From: Myxococcales bacterium
Lineage (GTDB): Bacteria; Myxococcota_A; Polyangia; Haliangiales; Haliangiaceae
Length of the DNA stretch: 39,616 nt
Direction of reading: 5' to 3'
NCBI GenBank assembly: GCA_005779305.1
Contig: SXJR01000118.1
Coordinates: 1 to 39,616, forward strand
The stretch's first letter is position 1; each line of letters begins with the position of its first letter. The notes under the pieces were generated by a model. That model was not told the DNA's origin, ran no database searches, and was given only the letters and a program-made list of their open reading frames with translations. Positions 25,479 to 37,612 of this stretch are shown here, piece after piece. The translations under genes and the position numbers were made by a program.

Positions 25479-26210
25479 ATGCACCGCACGCAGCCTGTCG
25501 CGCCCGCCGCCGTCGCCCTCGCCGCCGCGCTGGCCGTCGCGGCCTGCGGCTCGGTCATCGGCAAGGCGCCGCCGGCGGAGGACGGGGTGGCTGCGCTGGT
25601 GCGCGCGCTGGAATCCGACGATCCACGAGCCGCCTACGCACTGCTGGCCAAGGACGCCCGCCGCAAGGTCAGCTACGAGGAGTTCGCGGTGCAGTGGAAG
25701 GCGAGCCAGGCCGAGCGCGCGTGGCAGGCCAAGCGCCTGGCCGACGCGCTCCAGGGTGACCCCGACGTCGGCGAGCGGGCCGCGGTCACCTACCCCGACG
25801 GCAAGTCGGTGACGCTCGAGCGCGAGGGAAAACGCTGGCGGCTCGAGGCCGCGCTGGTCTCGCGGGTGCGCGCCGGTCGCCCGCGCGACGCGGTCCGCAT
25901 GTTCGCCGACGCCATGCGCCACAACGACCTCGAGGGGGTGCTGCGCACGCTCACGATGCGCCGCCGCGAGGGGCTGCAGCGCCAGATCGGCGGCTTCCTG
26001 GCCGGCATCGATCGCAAGGTCGACGGCAAGCTCGAGGAGATCGGCACCGATCGGGCCGAACTGCGCTGGGACGAGAACGGCGTGCGTTTCCGAATCGTCC
26101 TGCGCCGCGAGGACGACGAGTGGCGCATCGACGACATCCACATCCACCCCGTACCCAAGACCCCCGACGAGGGCGTCGAGGACAGCGGCAACGACCTGCC
26201 GCGGTTCTGA
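25479..26210 (+). CDS. Putative lipoprotein of unknown function
   Basis: The family is not recognised. The 243-residue product starts with MHRTQPVAPAAVALAAALAVAAC, a lipoprotein signal ending in VAAC. The mature part has two similar alpha/beta sections: DGVAALVRALESDDPRAAYALLAKDARRKVSYEEF followed by beta-strand pairs, and PRDAVRMFADAMRHNDLEGVLRTLTMRR followed by strands ending in DDEWRIDDIHI. This duplicated helix-then-sheet pattern resembles NTF2/DUF4878-like folds, but that is only an impression. Nine extra codons upstream are open but lack a signal-like character. It converges with the AhpD-like operon, 17 bp away. Confidence 0.65.
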   Translation: MHRTQPVAPAAVALAAALAVAACGSVIGKAPPAEDGVAALVRALESDDPRAAYALLAKDARRKVSYEEFAVQWKASQAERAWQAKRLADALQGDPDVGERAAVTYPDGKSVTLEREGKRWRLEAALVSRVRAGRPRDAVRMFADAMRHNDLEGVLRTLTMRRREGLQRQIGGFLAGIDRKVDGKLEEIGTDRAELRWDENGVRFRIVLRREDDEWRIDDIHIHPVPKTPDEGVEDSGNDLPRF

Positions 26211-26227
26211 GCGCGCCCGCGGGCCGG

Positions 26228-26812
26228 CTACTTGTAGCCGCGATCGAGCAGCATCCTGGCGCCGACCTCGAACGACGACGGCGGACCGACCTCGAACTCG
26301 AAGGCGTCGGCCAGCCGCGTGATCACGTTGAAGGCCCAGGCGACGTCGAGGGCCTCGATCACCGCCTGCCGGGAGACGCCGGCGGCCAGCACCGGCGCCA
26401 GGTCGGCGGCGGTGAGCCCGCGGTGATCCTTGGTCACCTTGGTGAGCATGCGCAGCGTGACCCTCACCTTCTCGGGCAGATCGGCGCGATCGGGATCGTC
26501 GAGCGCCGCCGCCACCGCCGCTTCACCGAGCACCTTCGACGCGACCGCGCCGTGGGCCTTCGTTCAAAACTCGCATTCGTTCTGCTTCGACACCCAGGCC
26601 GCGAACAGCTCGCGCTCGCCCACCGACCACTCCGACGGGCCCCGCATCGCGGTCTGGAAGACCTCGTTCATCGGCGCGCCGAACAGGTGCCGCTCGAAGC
26701 GCAGGGTCCGCACCACGTCGGGCGCGCGGTGCTTGCTCATGACGCGGATGAGCGCGAACAGCGCCTTGTTGCCGAGGCCACGGCCGCGCTCGATCGCAGG
26801 CAGCCGCATCAA
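26228..26812 (-). CDS. AhpD/CMD-family peroxidase-like protein, probable selenoprotein (CxxU; in-frame TGA)
   Basis: Read through one TGA, this is a 194-residue member of the AhpD/carboxymuconolactone decarboxylase family, helical proteins that reduce peroxides with a C-x-x-C pair and a nearby histidine. The active-site segment is N-E79-C80-E-F-[TGA]83-T-K-A-H87, so the TGA (26564-26566) takes the place of the second, attacking cysteine. The frame is the same on both sides and both sides match the family: WSVGERELFAAWVSKQ before, and EKVRVTLRMLTKVTK...AIEALDVAWAFNVITRLADAF-like helices after. A hairpin with a GGUC loop follows the TGA at SECIS distance. Translated conventionally it would appear as an 82-residue fragment and a separate fragment of about 100 residues. 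Its ATG overlaps the stop of the preceding gene. A nonsense mutation or sequencing error is the alternative, but the exact position argues for selenocysteine. Confidence 0.82.
26538..26551 (-). promoter_or_regulatory. SECIS-like hairpin for selenocysteine insertion
   Basis: On the minus strand, 5-bp arms GGCGC and GCGUC (one G-U pair) enclose the loop GGUC. A looser outer stem (CAC with GUG) is possible. The GU of the loop is 19-20 nt after the TGA. In E. coli fdhF, SelB recognises a loop containing GGUC with GU at 20-21 nt. The match in loop and spacing is close, though function is untested. Confidence 0.65.
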
Positions 26813-27147
26813 CCGGCTCCCGTGCCGCCGCCGTCGCGCGCAGCCAGCGCGGCGTCGAGCGCCGCCACCGCCGCGTCGTACTGACGCGTGGCCTGGCCGA
26901 TCGCGGTCGCGACGCTGAGCTCGAAGATGTGGTCGTCGTCGAGCCCGGCCGCGCGCAGGGCCGCGACGTCGTCATCGGTTACCTTGTACGCGGTGTCGCG
27001 GACCTTGACCACGTAGGCCGCCACCGCCGCCGGCGCCCCCGGCTCGGATTCACCATCGAACGCCGCCTTCCGCGCCGCGGGGCGCGAACGACCCCGTCCC
27101 TCGAGGATCGCGCGGCGCGCCACCGCCTTTAGCTCGTTGGTCGCCAT
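26809..27147 (-). CDS. Small AhpD/CMD-like helical protein without active-site cysteines
   Basis: This is a 112-residue protein. KVTDDDVAALRAAGLDDDHIFELSVATAIGQATRQYDAAVAAL matches the C-terminal helices seen in many AhpD/CMD proteins (V-T-D-x-D-V-x-x-L, then I-F-E-L), but the protein has no cysteine at all, so it cannot be an AhpD-type peroxidase alone. It overlaps the start of the selenoprotein candidate by 4 bp and follows the MshEN-REC-TPR gene by 9 bp, so the three should be made from one mRNA. A non-catalytic partner of the Sec-containing protein is a reasonable inference. ATG 27147 is preferred over the TTG just before it. Confidence 0.7.
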   Translation of the reverse strand: MATNELKAVARRAILEGRGRSRPAARKAAFDGESEPGAPAAVAAYVVKVRDTAYKVTDDDVAALRAAGLDDDHIFELSVATAIGQATRQYDAAVAALDAALAARDGGGTGAG

Positions 27148-27156
27148 CAACCCACG

Positions 27157-28767
27157 CTACCGCGCCGCCAGCGAATCCTGCGCCAGCTTGCGCACAAACA
27201 GCTCGATGTTGCGGCGCAGCGCCGGATCCTCGCAGTGGGGCAGCGCCCGCCGCCAGGTCTCGACCGCGCGCAGGGTGTGGCCCTTCTTGTAGTAGAGGTA
27301 CGCCAGCCGGGTCAGCGCCGGGAAGTAGCGCGGCTCGAGCTCGACCACCGACTCGTACTCGTCGATGGCCTCCTCGATGCGCGCCTCTTTCTGCAACAGG
27401 TTGGCGAGCGCGAACCGGACCTTCGACGCCGCCGGATCGAGCGCGACGCCGTCGCGCAGCATCTCGATGGCGCCGTCGACGTCGCCGGCCGGGTAGCGCG
27501 CGATCGCCGCGTCGAAGGCGTCGTCGTCGTTGCGGGTGCGGGCGCGGCGGCGGCCGACCAGCTCGCGCACGATGCGGAGGAGGCGCGTGGTGTCGAGCGG
27601 CTTGGCGGCGTAGCCGTCGGCGCCGTACTTCTCGAGCACCTCGGCGGTGACTCGCCCCGAGTCGATCACCGCCGACATCAGGATCACGCCCACGCCCTCG
27701 AGCCGCCGGGTGCGCTTGATGGCGCGGCACAGGCGGAAGCCGTCGACGCCGGGCAGGAGGATGTCGGCGATGACCACGTCGGGCGCGGCCTGGCGCAGCG
27801 CATCGAGCGCGTCGGTGCCGGACGCCGCGGTGTCGACCTGGTAGCCGCGCGGCTCGATCTCCTTGACCAGTAGGTGACGGGTCGCGAAGTCGTCGTCGAC
27901 GATGAGCAGGCGCGGCGGGCCGGTCGCGTCCACCTCCGGCCCGCGCTCGAGGCCGCGGGCCAGCTCGCCGACCTCGTCGTCGCCGGGCCCGCCGTCGGGT
28001 GCCGGCTCGCGGCCGGGCGAGCTGCCCACGCCGGTCACCGGCCACGGGGTGTCGGCGCCCGCGGTCGCCGCGCGCGGGGCCAGGAATGTCTCGCGGCTGT
28101 TGACCTCGACCTCCGAGGTCTCGTGGAAGAGGTTCTTGACCTGGATCTCCTTGGTGACGTCCTCGATGACCGCCTGCTGCGCCCGCTCGCCGAGCAGGGC
28201 GTCGTCGAGGGTATCGTCAGGGGACACCATGGCCAGCCGCGGATGCCGCGCCGGACCGTCGCTGGCCGCGACCGGCCCGGCCCAGCGCAACTCGTCGCGG
28301 CCGCGGGCCGCGATCACCGCCCGCACCGTGCGCGCCACCGTGACCGACAGCGCCACGCACAGGGTCACGCTCCAGCCTCGGCGCGCGAACAGCGCATTGG
28401 CGTGGCCGGCGACCTCGTCGGGGCGCGAGGCGGCCACGATCACCGTGCCCGCCTCGGCGAAGACCGGCAGCATCTGCATGCGGCGCAGCAGGTCGGGCGC
28501 GATGCCGTCGATGAGCGACGTGTCGATCACGCACTCGTCCAGGACGATGGCCGGGCGGCCGCTCTGGATCGAGAGGGCCTCGGCTAGCTCGCGCTCGCCG
28601 GCGTGACCGAGCACGTAGCAGATCGAGCCGATCGGAAGGCGTTCGCTCTGCCGAGCCAGGGCGTCGGCGAGGGTCGCCTCGTCCGGGAGCACCCCCATTT
28701 CGAGGAGGAGTCTCCCGAGCGGCGCGGCCACGCCCCAACGTAACACGTTCGCCAGCGGGCCTGACAA
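27157..28767 (-). CDS. Response regulator with N-terminal MshEN-like domain and C-terminal TPRs
   Basis: This is a protein of up to 536 residues. Residues about 15-135 resemble the MshEN/GspE N-terminal domain (LGRLLLEMGVLPDEATLADAL...PVFAEAGTVIVAASRP), which in some ATPases binds cyclic di-GMP. A long acidic linker follows. The receiver domain starts at LLIVDDDFATRH, with the phosphoacceptor aspartate in VVIADILLPG and the conserved lysine in YAAKPLD. The end has two or three TPR-like helical pairs (IEEAIDEYESVVELEPRYFPALTRLAYLYYKKG). There is no DNA-binding domain, so output is probably through protein contacts. The given start is a TTG that lies inside a palindrome; GTG codons at 28746 or 28731 are more likely. 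It heads the operon with the two AhpD-like genes. No partner histidine kinase is nearby. Confidence 0.78.
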   Translation of the reverse strand: MSGPLANVLRWGVAAPLGRLLLEMGVLPDEATLADALARQSERLPIGSICYVLGHAGERELAEALSIQSGRPAIVLDECVIDTSLIDGIAPDLLRRMQMLPVFAEAGTVIVAASRPDEVAGHANALFARRGWSVTLCVALSVTVARTVRAVIAARGRDELRWAGPVAASDGPARHPRLAMVSPDDTLDDALLGERAQQAVIEDVTKEIQVKNLFHETSEVEVNSRETFLAPRAATAGADTPWPVTGVGSSPGREPAPDGGPGDDEVGELARGLERGPEVDATGPPRLLIVDDDFATRHLLVKEIEPRGYQVDTAASGTDALDALRQAAPDVVIADILLPGVDGFRLCRAIKRTRRLEGVGVILMSAVIDSGRVTAEVLEKYGADGYAAKPLDTTRLLRIVRELVGRRRARTRNDDDAFDAAIARYPAGDVDGAIEMLRDGVALDPAASKVRFALANLLQKEARIEEAIDEYESVVELEPRYFPALTRLAYLYYKKGHTLRAVETWRRALPHCEDPALRRNIELFVRKLAQDSLAAR

Positions 28768-28824
28768 CCGGTCAGTAGGTGCGATAAGCGCCCAGGATCT
28801 CCGAGGTTTGTCAGCATCGCTGAC
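28761..28824. promoter_or_regulatory. Two TGAC/GTCA palindromes, possible operators
   Basis: CTGAC-AACCG-GTCAG (28761-28775) and GTCAGC-ATC-GCTGAC (28810-28824) are perfect inverted repeats with the same half-site in opposite order, about 49 bp apart. They lie before the response regulator gene. Several single TGTCA copies follow in the same 325-bp gap. No regulator can be named. Confidence 0.3.
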
Positions 28825-29092
28825 CAGGCGGGTAGCCAGTCAAAACGCCCCACCGCACCGCCAGCGACTCGCTCGCGCCAAGCTGCCGGTACTTATCCGC
28901 AATCCTGTCAAAATCCGTCCGAACTGCACGCCGCGGCTGTGACAGCCTGGCGCATCGAGCAGTAGCCCCGCTCCCGCGTTTGTGAGGCAAAGACGCGCCA
29001 ATCCTGAAGCTTCTGTCATGATCTCCCCCCTGCCCACGCGGCACCCACCTTGCTACACCGGACACGATCCTCCCCGGGAGTCACAGCACGAC
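28825..29092. other. Rest of the intergenic region before cdnL
   Basis: Together with 28761-28824 this makes a gene-free gap of more than 300 bp between divergent genes. It is less GC-rich than the genes (for example AGTCAAAACG, TGTCAAAATC) and should hold promoters for both sides, but no convincing -35/-10 pair was found. No RNA gene or ORF is supported. Confidence 0.5.
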
Positions 29093-29578
<486 letters not shown>

Positions 29579-29646
29579 TCCCCTTGGGGGACGCGGAGCA
29601 CGGCTCCCGACCCCCCATCCGGGAACTCGGCGACGCCCCCACACGA

Positions 29647-29676
29647 TTGAATCGCCGATCGGGCGCGTGTTAGCGT
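29647..29676 (+). promoter_or_regulatory. Possible promoter TTGAAT-N18-TAGCGT of the macro-domain gene
   Basis: TTGAAT (29647-29652) and TAGCGT (29671-29676) are 18 bp apart, as in the promoters at 5540 and 6018. The ATG follows 10 nt after the -10 box. Confidence 0.45.
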
Positions 29677-29686
29677 GCCCGCGCGA

Positions 29687-30196
29687 ATGCAGGTTCACGT
29701 CGCTCGTGCGGAGCTCGGCACCCTTCCCGTCGACGCCATCGTCAATCCCACCAGCTCGCTCGGCATCATGGGCGGTGGGGTGAGCGGCGCCCTGCGCCGC
29801 ATGGGCGGCGACATCATCCAGCAGGAAGCCATGGCCGCCGCCCCGATCGCCGTCGGGGCCGCCATCATCACCAGCCCCGGCTCGCTGCCGTGCCGGTTCG
29901 TCATCCACGCGCCGACGATGGAAGACCCCGGCATGAAGATCCCGGCCGAGAACGTGCGCCGGGCCGCCCGCGCCGCCCTCATCGCCGCCGACGTGAAGCA
30001 GTTCAAGGTCATCGCCTTCGCCGGCATGGGTACCGATCTGGGCGACGTCCCCATGGACGAGGCCGCCCGTGCCATCGTCGAGGAGATCCGCGCCCACAAG
30101 CGCGCCTGCCCCGAGACCATCTACCTGGTCGACACCAACCAGGAGATGGTCGAGGCGTTCGAAGACGCCCTCCGAAACGCAGTCCAGAACCTCTAG
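29687..30196 (+). CDS. Macro-domain protein (ADP-ribose binding)
   Basis: This is a single macro domain of 169 residues, a fold that binds ADP-ribose or removes it from proteins or O-acetyl-ADP-ribose. VDAIVNPTSSLGIMGGGVSGALRRMGG is the N-terminal signature, with the asparagine of the usual V-N-A-A kept and the glycine loop intact. FVIHAPTMEDPG and AFAGMGTDLGDVPMDEAA correspond to the second binding loop. Whether it hydrolyses or only binds the ligand cannot be told. ATG 29687 is preferred to the GTG at 29675. Its stop codon is at the left edge of the MITE-like element, so the last codons may have been altered by that insertion. Confidence 0.88.
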   Translation: MQVHVARAELGTLPVDAIVNPTSSLGIMGGGVSGALRRMGGDIIQQEAMAAAPIAVGAAIITSPGSLPCRFVIHAPTMEDPGMKIPAENVRRAARAALIAADVKQFKVIAFAGMGTDLGDVPMDEAARAIVEEIRAHKRACPETIYLVDTNQEMVEAFEDALRNAVQNL

Positions 30197-30375
30197 AGCG
30201 CATCTCAACAACCGGCGCCAGCTGCGACCGACGCGCTGCGGGCGCCTCGGGTCGTACGTCCGATGCTCGCGCGTTTCGAGGGGCCGCCACGCGCCTCCCT
30301 GGGCTTCGGGCGTGCGCCCCGATCGGCCTCGGATCGCTCGGTCTCGCTCGACGCTGGTTATTGAGATGCGCTCTA
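30194..30375. mobile_element. MITE-like element, 178 bp, with ~25-bp inverted ends and TA flanks
   Basis: CTAGAGCGCATCTCAA (30193-30208) is repeated exactly in inverse at 30361-30376. Allowing two mismatches the ends match for 25 bp (GAGCGC...AACC-GCG). If the element is 30196-30373, it is flanked by TA on both sides, as in Tc1/IS630-type insertions. No transposase is encoded inside. The inside is GC-rich with a small GGGCG-TG-CGCCC palindrome. It fills the gap between the macro-domain gene and nuoA. Confidence 0.75.
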
Positions 30376-30412
30376 GCTTTCAAGGGCCTGGAGCGTTAAT
30401 ACTCGGCCCGCT

Positions 30413-30796
30413 TTGCAGCTCCAGGCCTATCTGCCAGCCGGGTTCGCCATCCTCTGCGCGCTCGGGTTCTGCGGCCTCTTCACCGCCCTGGCGGTGATGG
30501 TCGGCCCCCACGCCACCAGCCCCGACAAGCTCAAGCCGTTCGAGTGCGGCTCGGAGCCCATCGGCAGCCCTCGCGGCCGCTACTCCGTGAAGTTCTACCA
30601 GGTCGCAATCCTGTTCCTGGTCTTCGACATCGAAGCTGCGTTCATGTACCCGTGGGCCCAGCTGTTCGCCAAGCTGTCCCTGACCCCGGCCGGCGGCATC
30701 AGCATCTTCGGCTTCGCCGAGATGCTCGTGTTCGTCGCCATCCTGGTCGTGGCCCTGGCCTACGTCTGGCGCAAAAAAGCCATCGGTTGGGACTGA
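30413..30796 (+). CDS. nuoA: NADH-quinone oxidoreductase subunit A
   Basis: NuoA is a small membrane subunit of respiratory complex I, at the junction of the peripheral and membrane arms. The 127-residue protein has three transmembrane helices and the conserved loop KLKPFECGSEPIGSPRGRYSVKFYQVAILFLVFDIEAAFMYPW. The start appears to be TTG (30413), since no ATG or GTG occurs before TM1 and the length fits the family. A GGAG lies 20 nt upstream, too far for a good ribosome site. It is the first gene of nuoABCDGHI and starts 39 bp after the MITE-like element. Confidence 0.93.
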   Translation: MQLQAYLPAGFAILCALGFCGLFTALAVMVGPHATSPDKLKPFECGSEPIGSPRGRYSVKFYQVAILFLVFDIEAAFMYPWAQLFAKLSLTPAGGISIFGFAEMLVFVAILVVALAYVWRKKAIGWD

Positions 30797-30814
30797 CCGG
30801 GCGCGGAGATCCAA

Positions 30815-31327
30815 ATGCTGGAGCTCGTCACCACCAAGCTCGAGGACGTGGCCAACTGGGGCCGCAAGTTCTCGCTGTTCAGCTACCCGTTCGTCACCGC
30901 GTGCTGTGGCATGGAGTTCATGTCCGTGGCCGCGCCCAAGTACGACATCGCGCGCTTCGGCGCCGAGTTCCCACGCTTCTCGCCGCGCCAGTCGGACCTG
31001 CTCATGATCGTCGGCACGATCACCGAGAAGCAGGGTCCGGCCCTCAAGCGCATCTACGACCAGATGGCCGAGCCCAAGTGGGTCATCGCCTTCGGCGTGT
31101 GCGCGTCGACCGGCGGGTTCTACCAGAACTACCACGCCATGCCCGGCGCCGATCAGGTCATCCCCGTCGACGTCTATATCCCCGGCTGCCCGCCCCGCCC
31201 CGAGCAGGTCCTCGACGCGCTGATCCTCCTGCAGGACCGCGTCGCCCGCAAGGACGGCCACAGCCAGCTCCGGCTCAAGCGCGAGAAGATCGTGCTCGAG
31301 CAGAGCCGGGCCCTCGAGGACGACTGA
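30815..31327 (+). CDS. nuoB: NADH-quinone oxidoreductase subunit B
   Basis: NuoB carries the last iron-sulphur cluster, N2, which passes electrons to quinone. The 170-residue protein has the paired cysteines in FVTACCGMEFM, the third in FGVCAS and the fourth in YIPGCPPRPE, a full N2 set. A GGAG lies 8 nt before the ATG. It follows nuoA after 18 bp and nuoC starts 2 bp after its stop codon. Confidence 0.96.
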   Translation: MLELVTTKLEDVANWGRKFSLFSYPFVTACCGMEFMSVAAPKYDIARFGAEFPRFSPRQSDLLMIVGTITEKQGPALKRIYDQMAEPKWVIAFGVCASTGGFYQNYHAMPGADQVIPVDVYIPGCPPRPEQVLDALILLQDRVARKDGHSQLRLKREKIVLEQSRALEDD

Positions 31328-31329
31328 CC

Positions 31330-31893
31330 ATGTCGCAGAAGGTACTCGACGCTCTCAAGGCCAAGTTCGGCGACGCCATCATCGCCACCGAGTCGCAGCA
31401 CGGCGACGAGGTCGCGCTGGTCAAGCGCGAGAAGCTGAAGGACATCGCCACCTGGCTGCGCGACGACGCCGCCATGGCCTTCGACATGCCGGTCTTCTGC
31501 ACCTGCATCGACCTGCTCGACTGGCGCCCGGTCAAGGCGCCGGGCACGGCCTCGTCGGCGCGGCCGGCCTGGGATCCCACCGGCGACGGTAAGAGCCCAC
31601 GCTTCGAGGTGTGCTGGCAGCTCCGCTCGGTGCCCCATCGCCATCGCATCCGCCTCAAGGTCGCGCTCCACGAGAACGACGTGAAGGTGCCCAGCCTGGC
31701 GCTGCTCTGGCTCGGGTTCGACTGGCAGGAGCGCGAGACCTTCGACATGTACGGGATCGACTTCCAGGGTCACCCCGATCAGCGCCGGATCTACCTGTAC
31801 GACGAGTTCATCGGGCATCCGCTGCGCAAGGACTACCCCAAGGAGAAGCGCCAGCCGCTGGTGCGCCGCTCCGATCTGGTCGGAGACCACTGA
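31330..31893 (+). CDS. nuoC: NADH-quinone oxidoreductase subunit C
   Basis: This is the 30-kDa-type subunit of the peripheral arm, which supports NuoD. The 187-residue protein contains FRVCWQL-like strands (FEVCWQLRSVPHRHRIRLKV), then the family signature WQERETFDMYGIDFQGHPDQRRIYLYDEFIGHPLRKDYP. It is a separate protein, not fused to NuoD as in E. coli. The ATG at 31330 directly follows the nuoB stop; the open frame continuing upstream through nuoB is a shadow. Confidence 0.94.
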   Translation: MSQKVLDALKAKFGDAIIATESQHGDEVALVKREKLKDIATWLRDDAAMAFDMPVFCTCIDLLDWRPVKAPGTASSARPAWDPTGDGKSPRFEVCWQLRSVPHRHRIRLKVALHENDVKVPSLALLWLGFDWQERETFDMYGIDFQGHPDQRRIYLYDEFIGHPLRKDYPKEKRQPLVRRSDLVGDH

Positions 31894-31894
31894 C

Positions 31895-33154
<1,260 letters not shown>

Positions 33155-33166
33155 AGGCCCGCTGCC

Positions 33167-34765
<1,599 letters not shown>

Positions 34766-34783
34766 GGCCAAAGGCACAAGCGA

Positions 34784-36007
<1,224 letters not shown>

Positions 36008-36023
36008 TCTCCGGAGAACGCCC

Positions 36024-36713
<690 letters not shown>

Positions 36714-36729
36714 GCGCGGCCGCTCGCGC

Positions 36730-37518
36730 TCAGGGCGCGGCGGTCAGGCACACCTCGTAGAGCACCACCCAGGGGCCGGCCGCCATCGGGCCCTCGAAGC
36801 AGCCGTCGCCGACGCTGCGGGTGTCGACCGTGCCGATCGGGTTGCCGCCATCCTCGTACGAGATGACCAGGCGATCGGGCGCGGTGAAGGTCCAGGTGCC
36901 GGTCACGGTGGGCTCGATGGGCACCGACACGGTGCCGTTGGCCTCGAGCACCGAGGCGAAGCCCGAGATCGACGACGGGAAGAGCGTGCACTCGAAGTAC
37001 GAGGTGAGGTTGGTGCCAGTGCAATGCTGGTTGGTGGCGGTGTAGCGACCGGCCACGGTGGTCGGCACGGTGACCGGCGCGAGCGTCCTGCTGGCGCTGT
37101 TGTTGGCCGGGTTGAGCTCGTTGGTGGTGGTGGTCGCGGTCGCGGTCATGGTCAGCGGCGCCGTCGAGTACGGCAGCGCCAGATCGAACCCGATCACGGT
37201 CGTGCCCGGACGGGTGACGGTGTTCAGGTTGCAGACCAGGCGAGTGCCGCTCACCGCGCAGCGGTTGTCGAGGCCGCTGACCACGCCCATGATGTGGACG
37301 GTCGGGCTGGTGTTGGTGACCGGCAGCTGGATGGTCAGGTTGACCGCGCTGGCGTTGCGATTGCCCAGGTTGCGGACCGTGACCGTGTGGCGACCGCTGT
37401 CGTAGACCGGCACGCCGCTGGGCGCGGTGATCGAGACCACCAGATCAGCGCCGGGCGCGGCGAGCGCGGCCGAGGAGGCGAGCAGGACGGGGAGTGCGAC
37501 GAGATGGATGAGCTTCAT
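36730..37518 (-). CDS. Secreted protein with a DUF11/CARDB-like domain
   Basis: This is a 262-residue exported protein. MKLIHLVALPVLLASSAALA is a clear signal peptide ending in ALA. Residues about 22-130 resemble a DUF11/CARDB-type beta sandwich (DLVVSITAPSGVPVYDSGRHTVTVRNLGNRNASAVNLTIQLP), which occurs in surface adhesins and envelope proteins. The rest is Thr-rich and ends in a beta-rich section with four cysteines (QHC, FEC, GCFE, EVC) likely to form disulphides. No enzyme motif is seen. ATG 37518 is chosen for the signal peptide; 18 extra codons upstream are open but not signal-like. It converges with nuoI, 16 bp away. Confidence 0.75.
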   Translation of the reverse strand: MKLIHLVALPVLLASSAALAAPGADLVVSITAPSGVPVYDSGRHTVTVRNLGNRNASAVNLTIQLPVTNTSPTVHIMGVVSGLDNRCAVSGTRLVCNLNTVTRPGTTVIGFDLALPYSTAPLTMTATATTTTNELNPANNSASRTLAPVTVPTTVAGRYTATNQHCTGTNLTSYFECTLFPSSISGFASVLEANGTVSVPIEPTVTGTWTFTAPDRLVISYEDGGNPIGTVDTRSVGDGCFEGPMAAGPWVVLYEVCLTAAP

Positions 37519-37612
37519 ATGCTCTCCACGATGCGGCCCCGCCGACGCGCCTGCATCACACGCGCCTCTCACGCCTGTCCTACATCGTGCGCGTCACCGC
37601 AACTGCCCTACA

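Noticed and set aside
26228-26812. Two separate small genes (26564-26812 and about 26228-26533) or a pseudogene
   Set aside because: The two parts are in the same frame, separated only by one TGA at the active-site cysteine, and both match one AhpD/CMD protein. A SECIS-like hairpin follows.
30544-31329. Longer N-terminus for NuoC
   Set aside because: The extension is a shadow of nuoA and nuoB, and the normal NuoC length is reached from the ATG at 31330.
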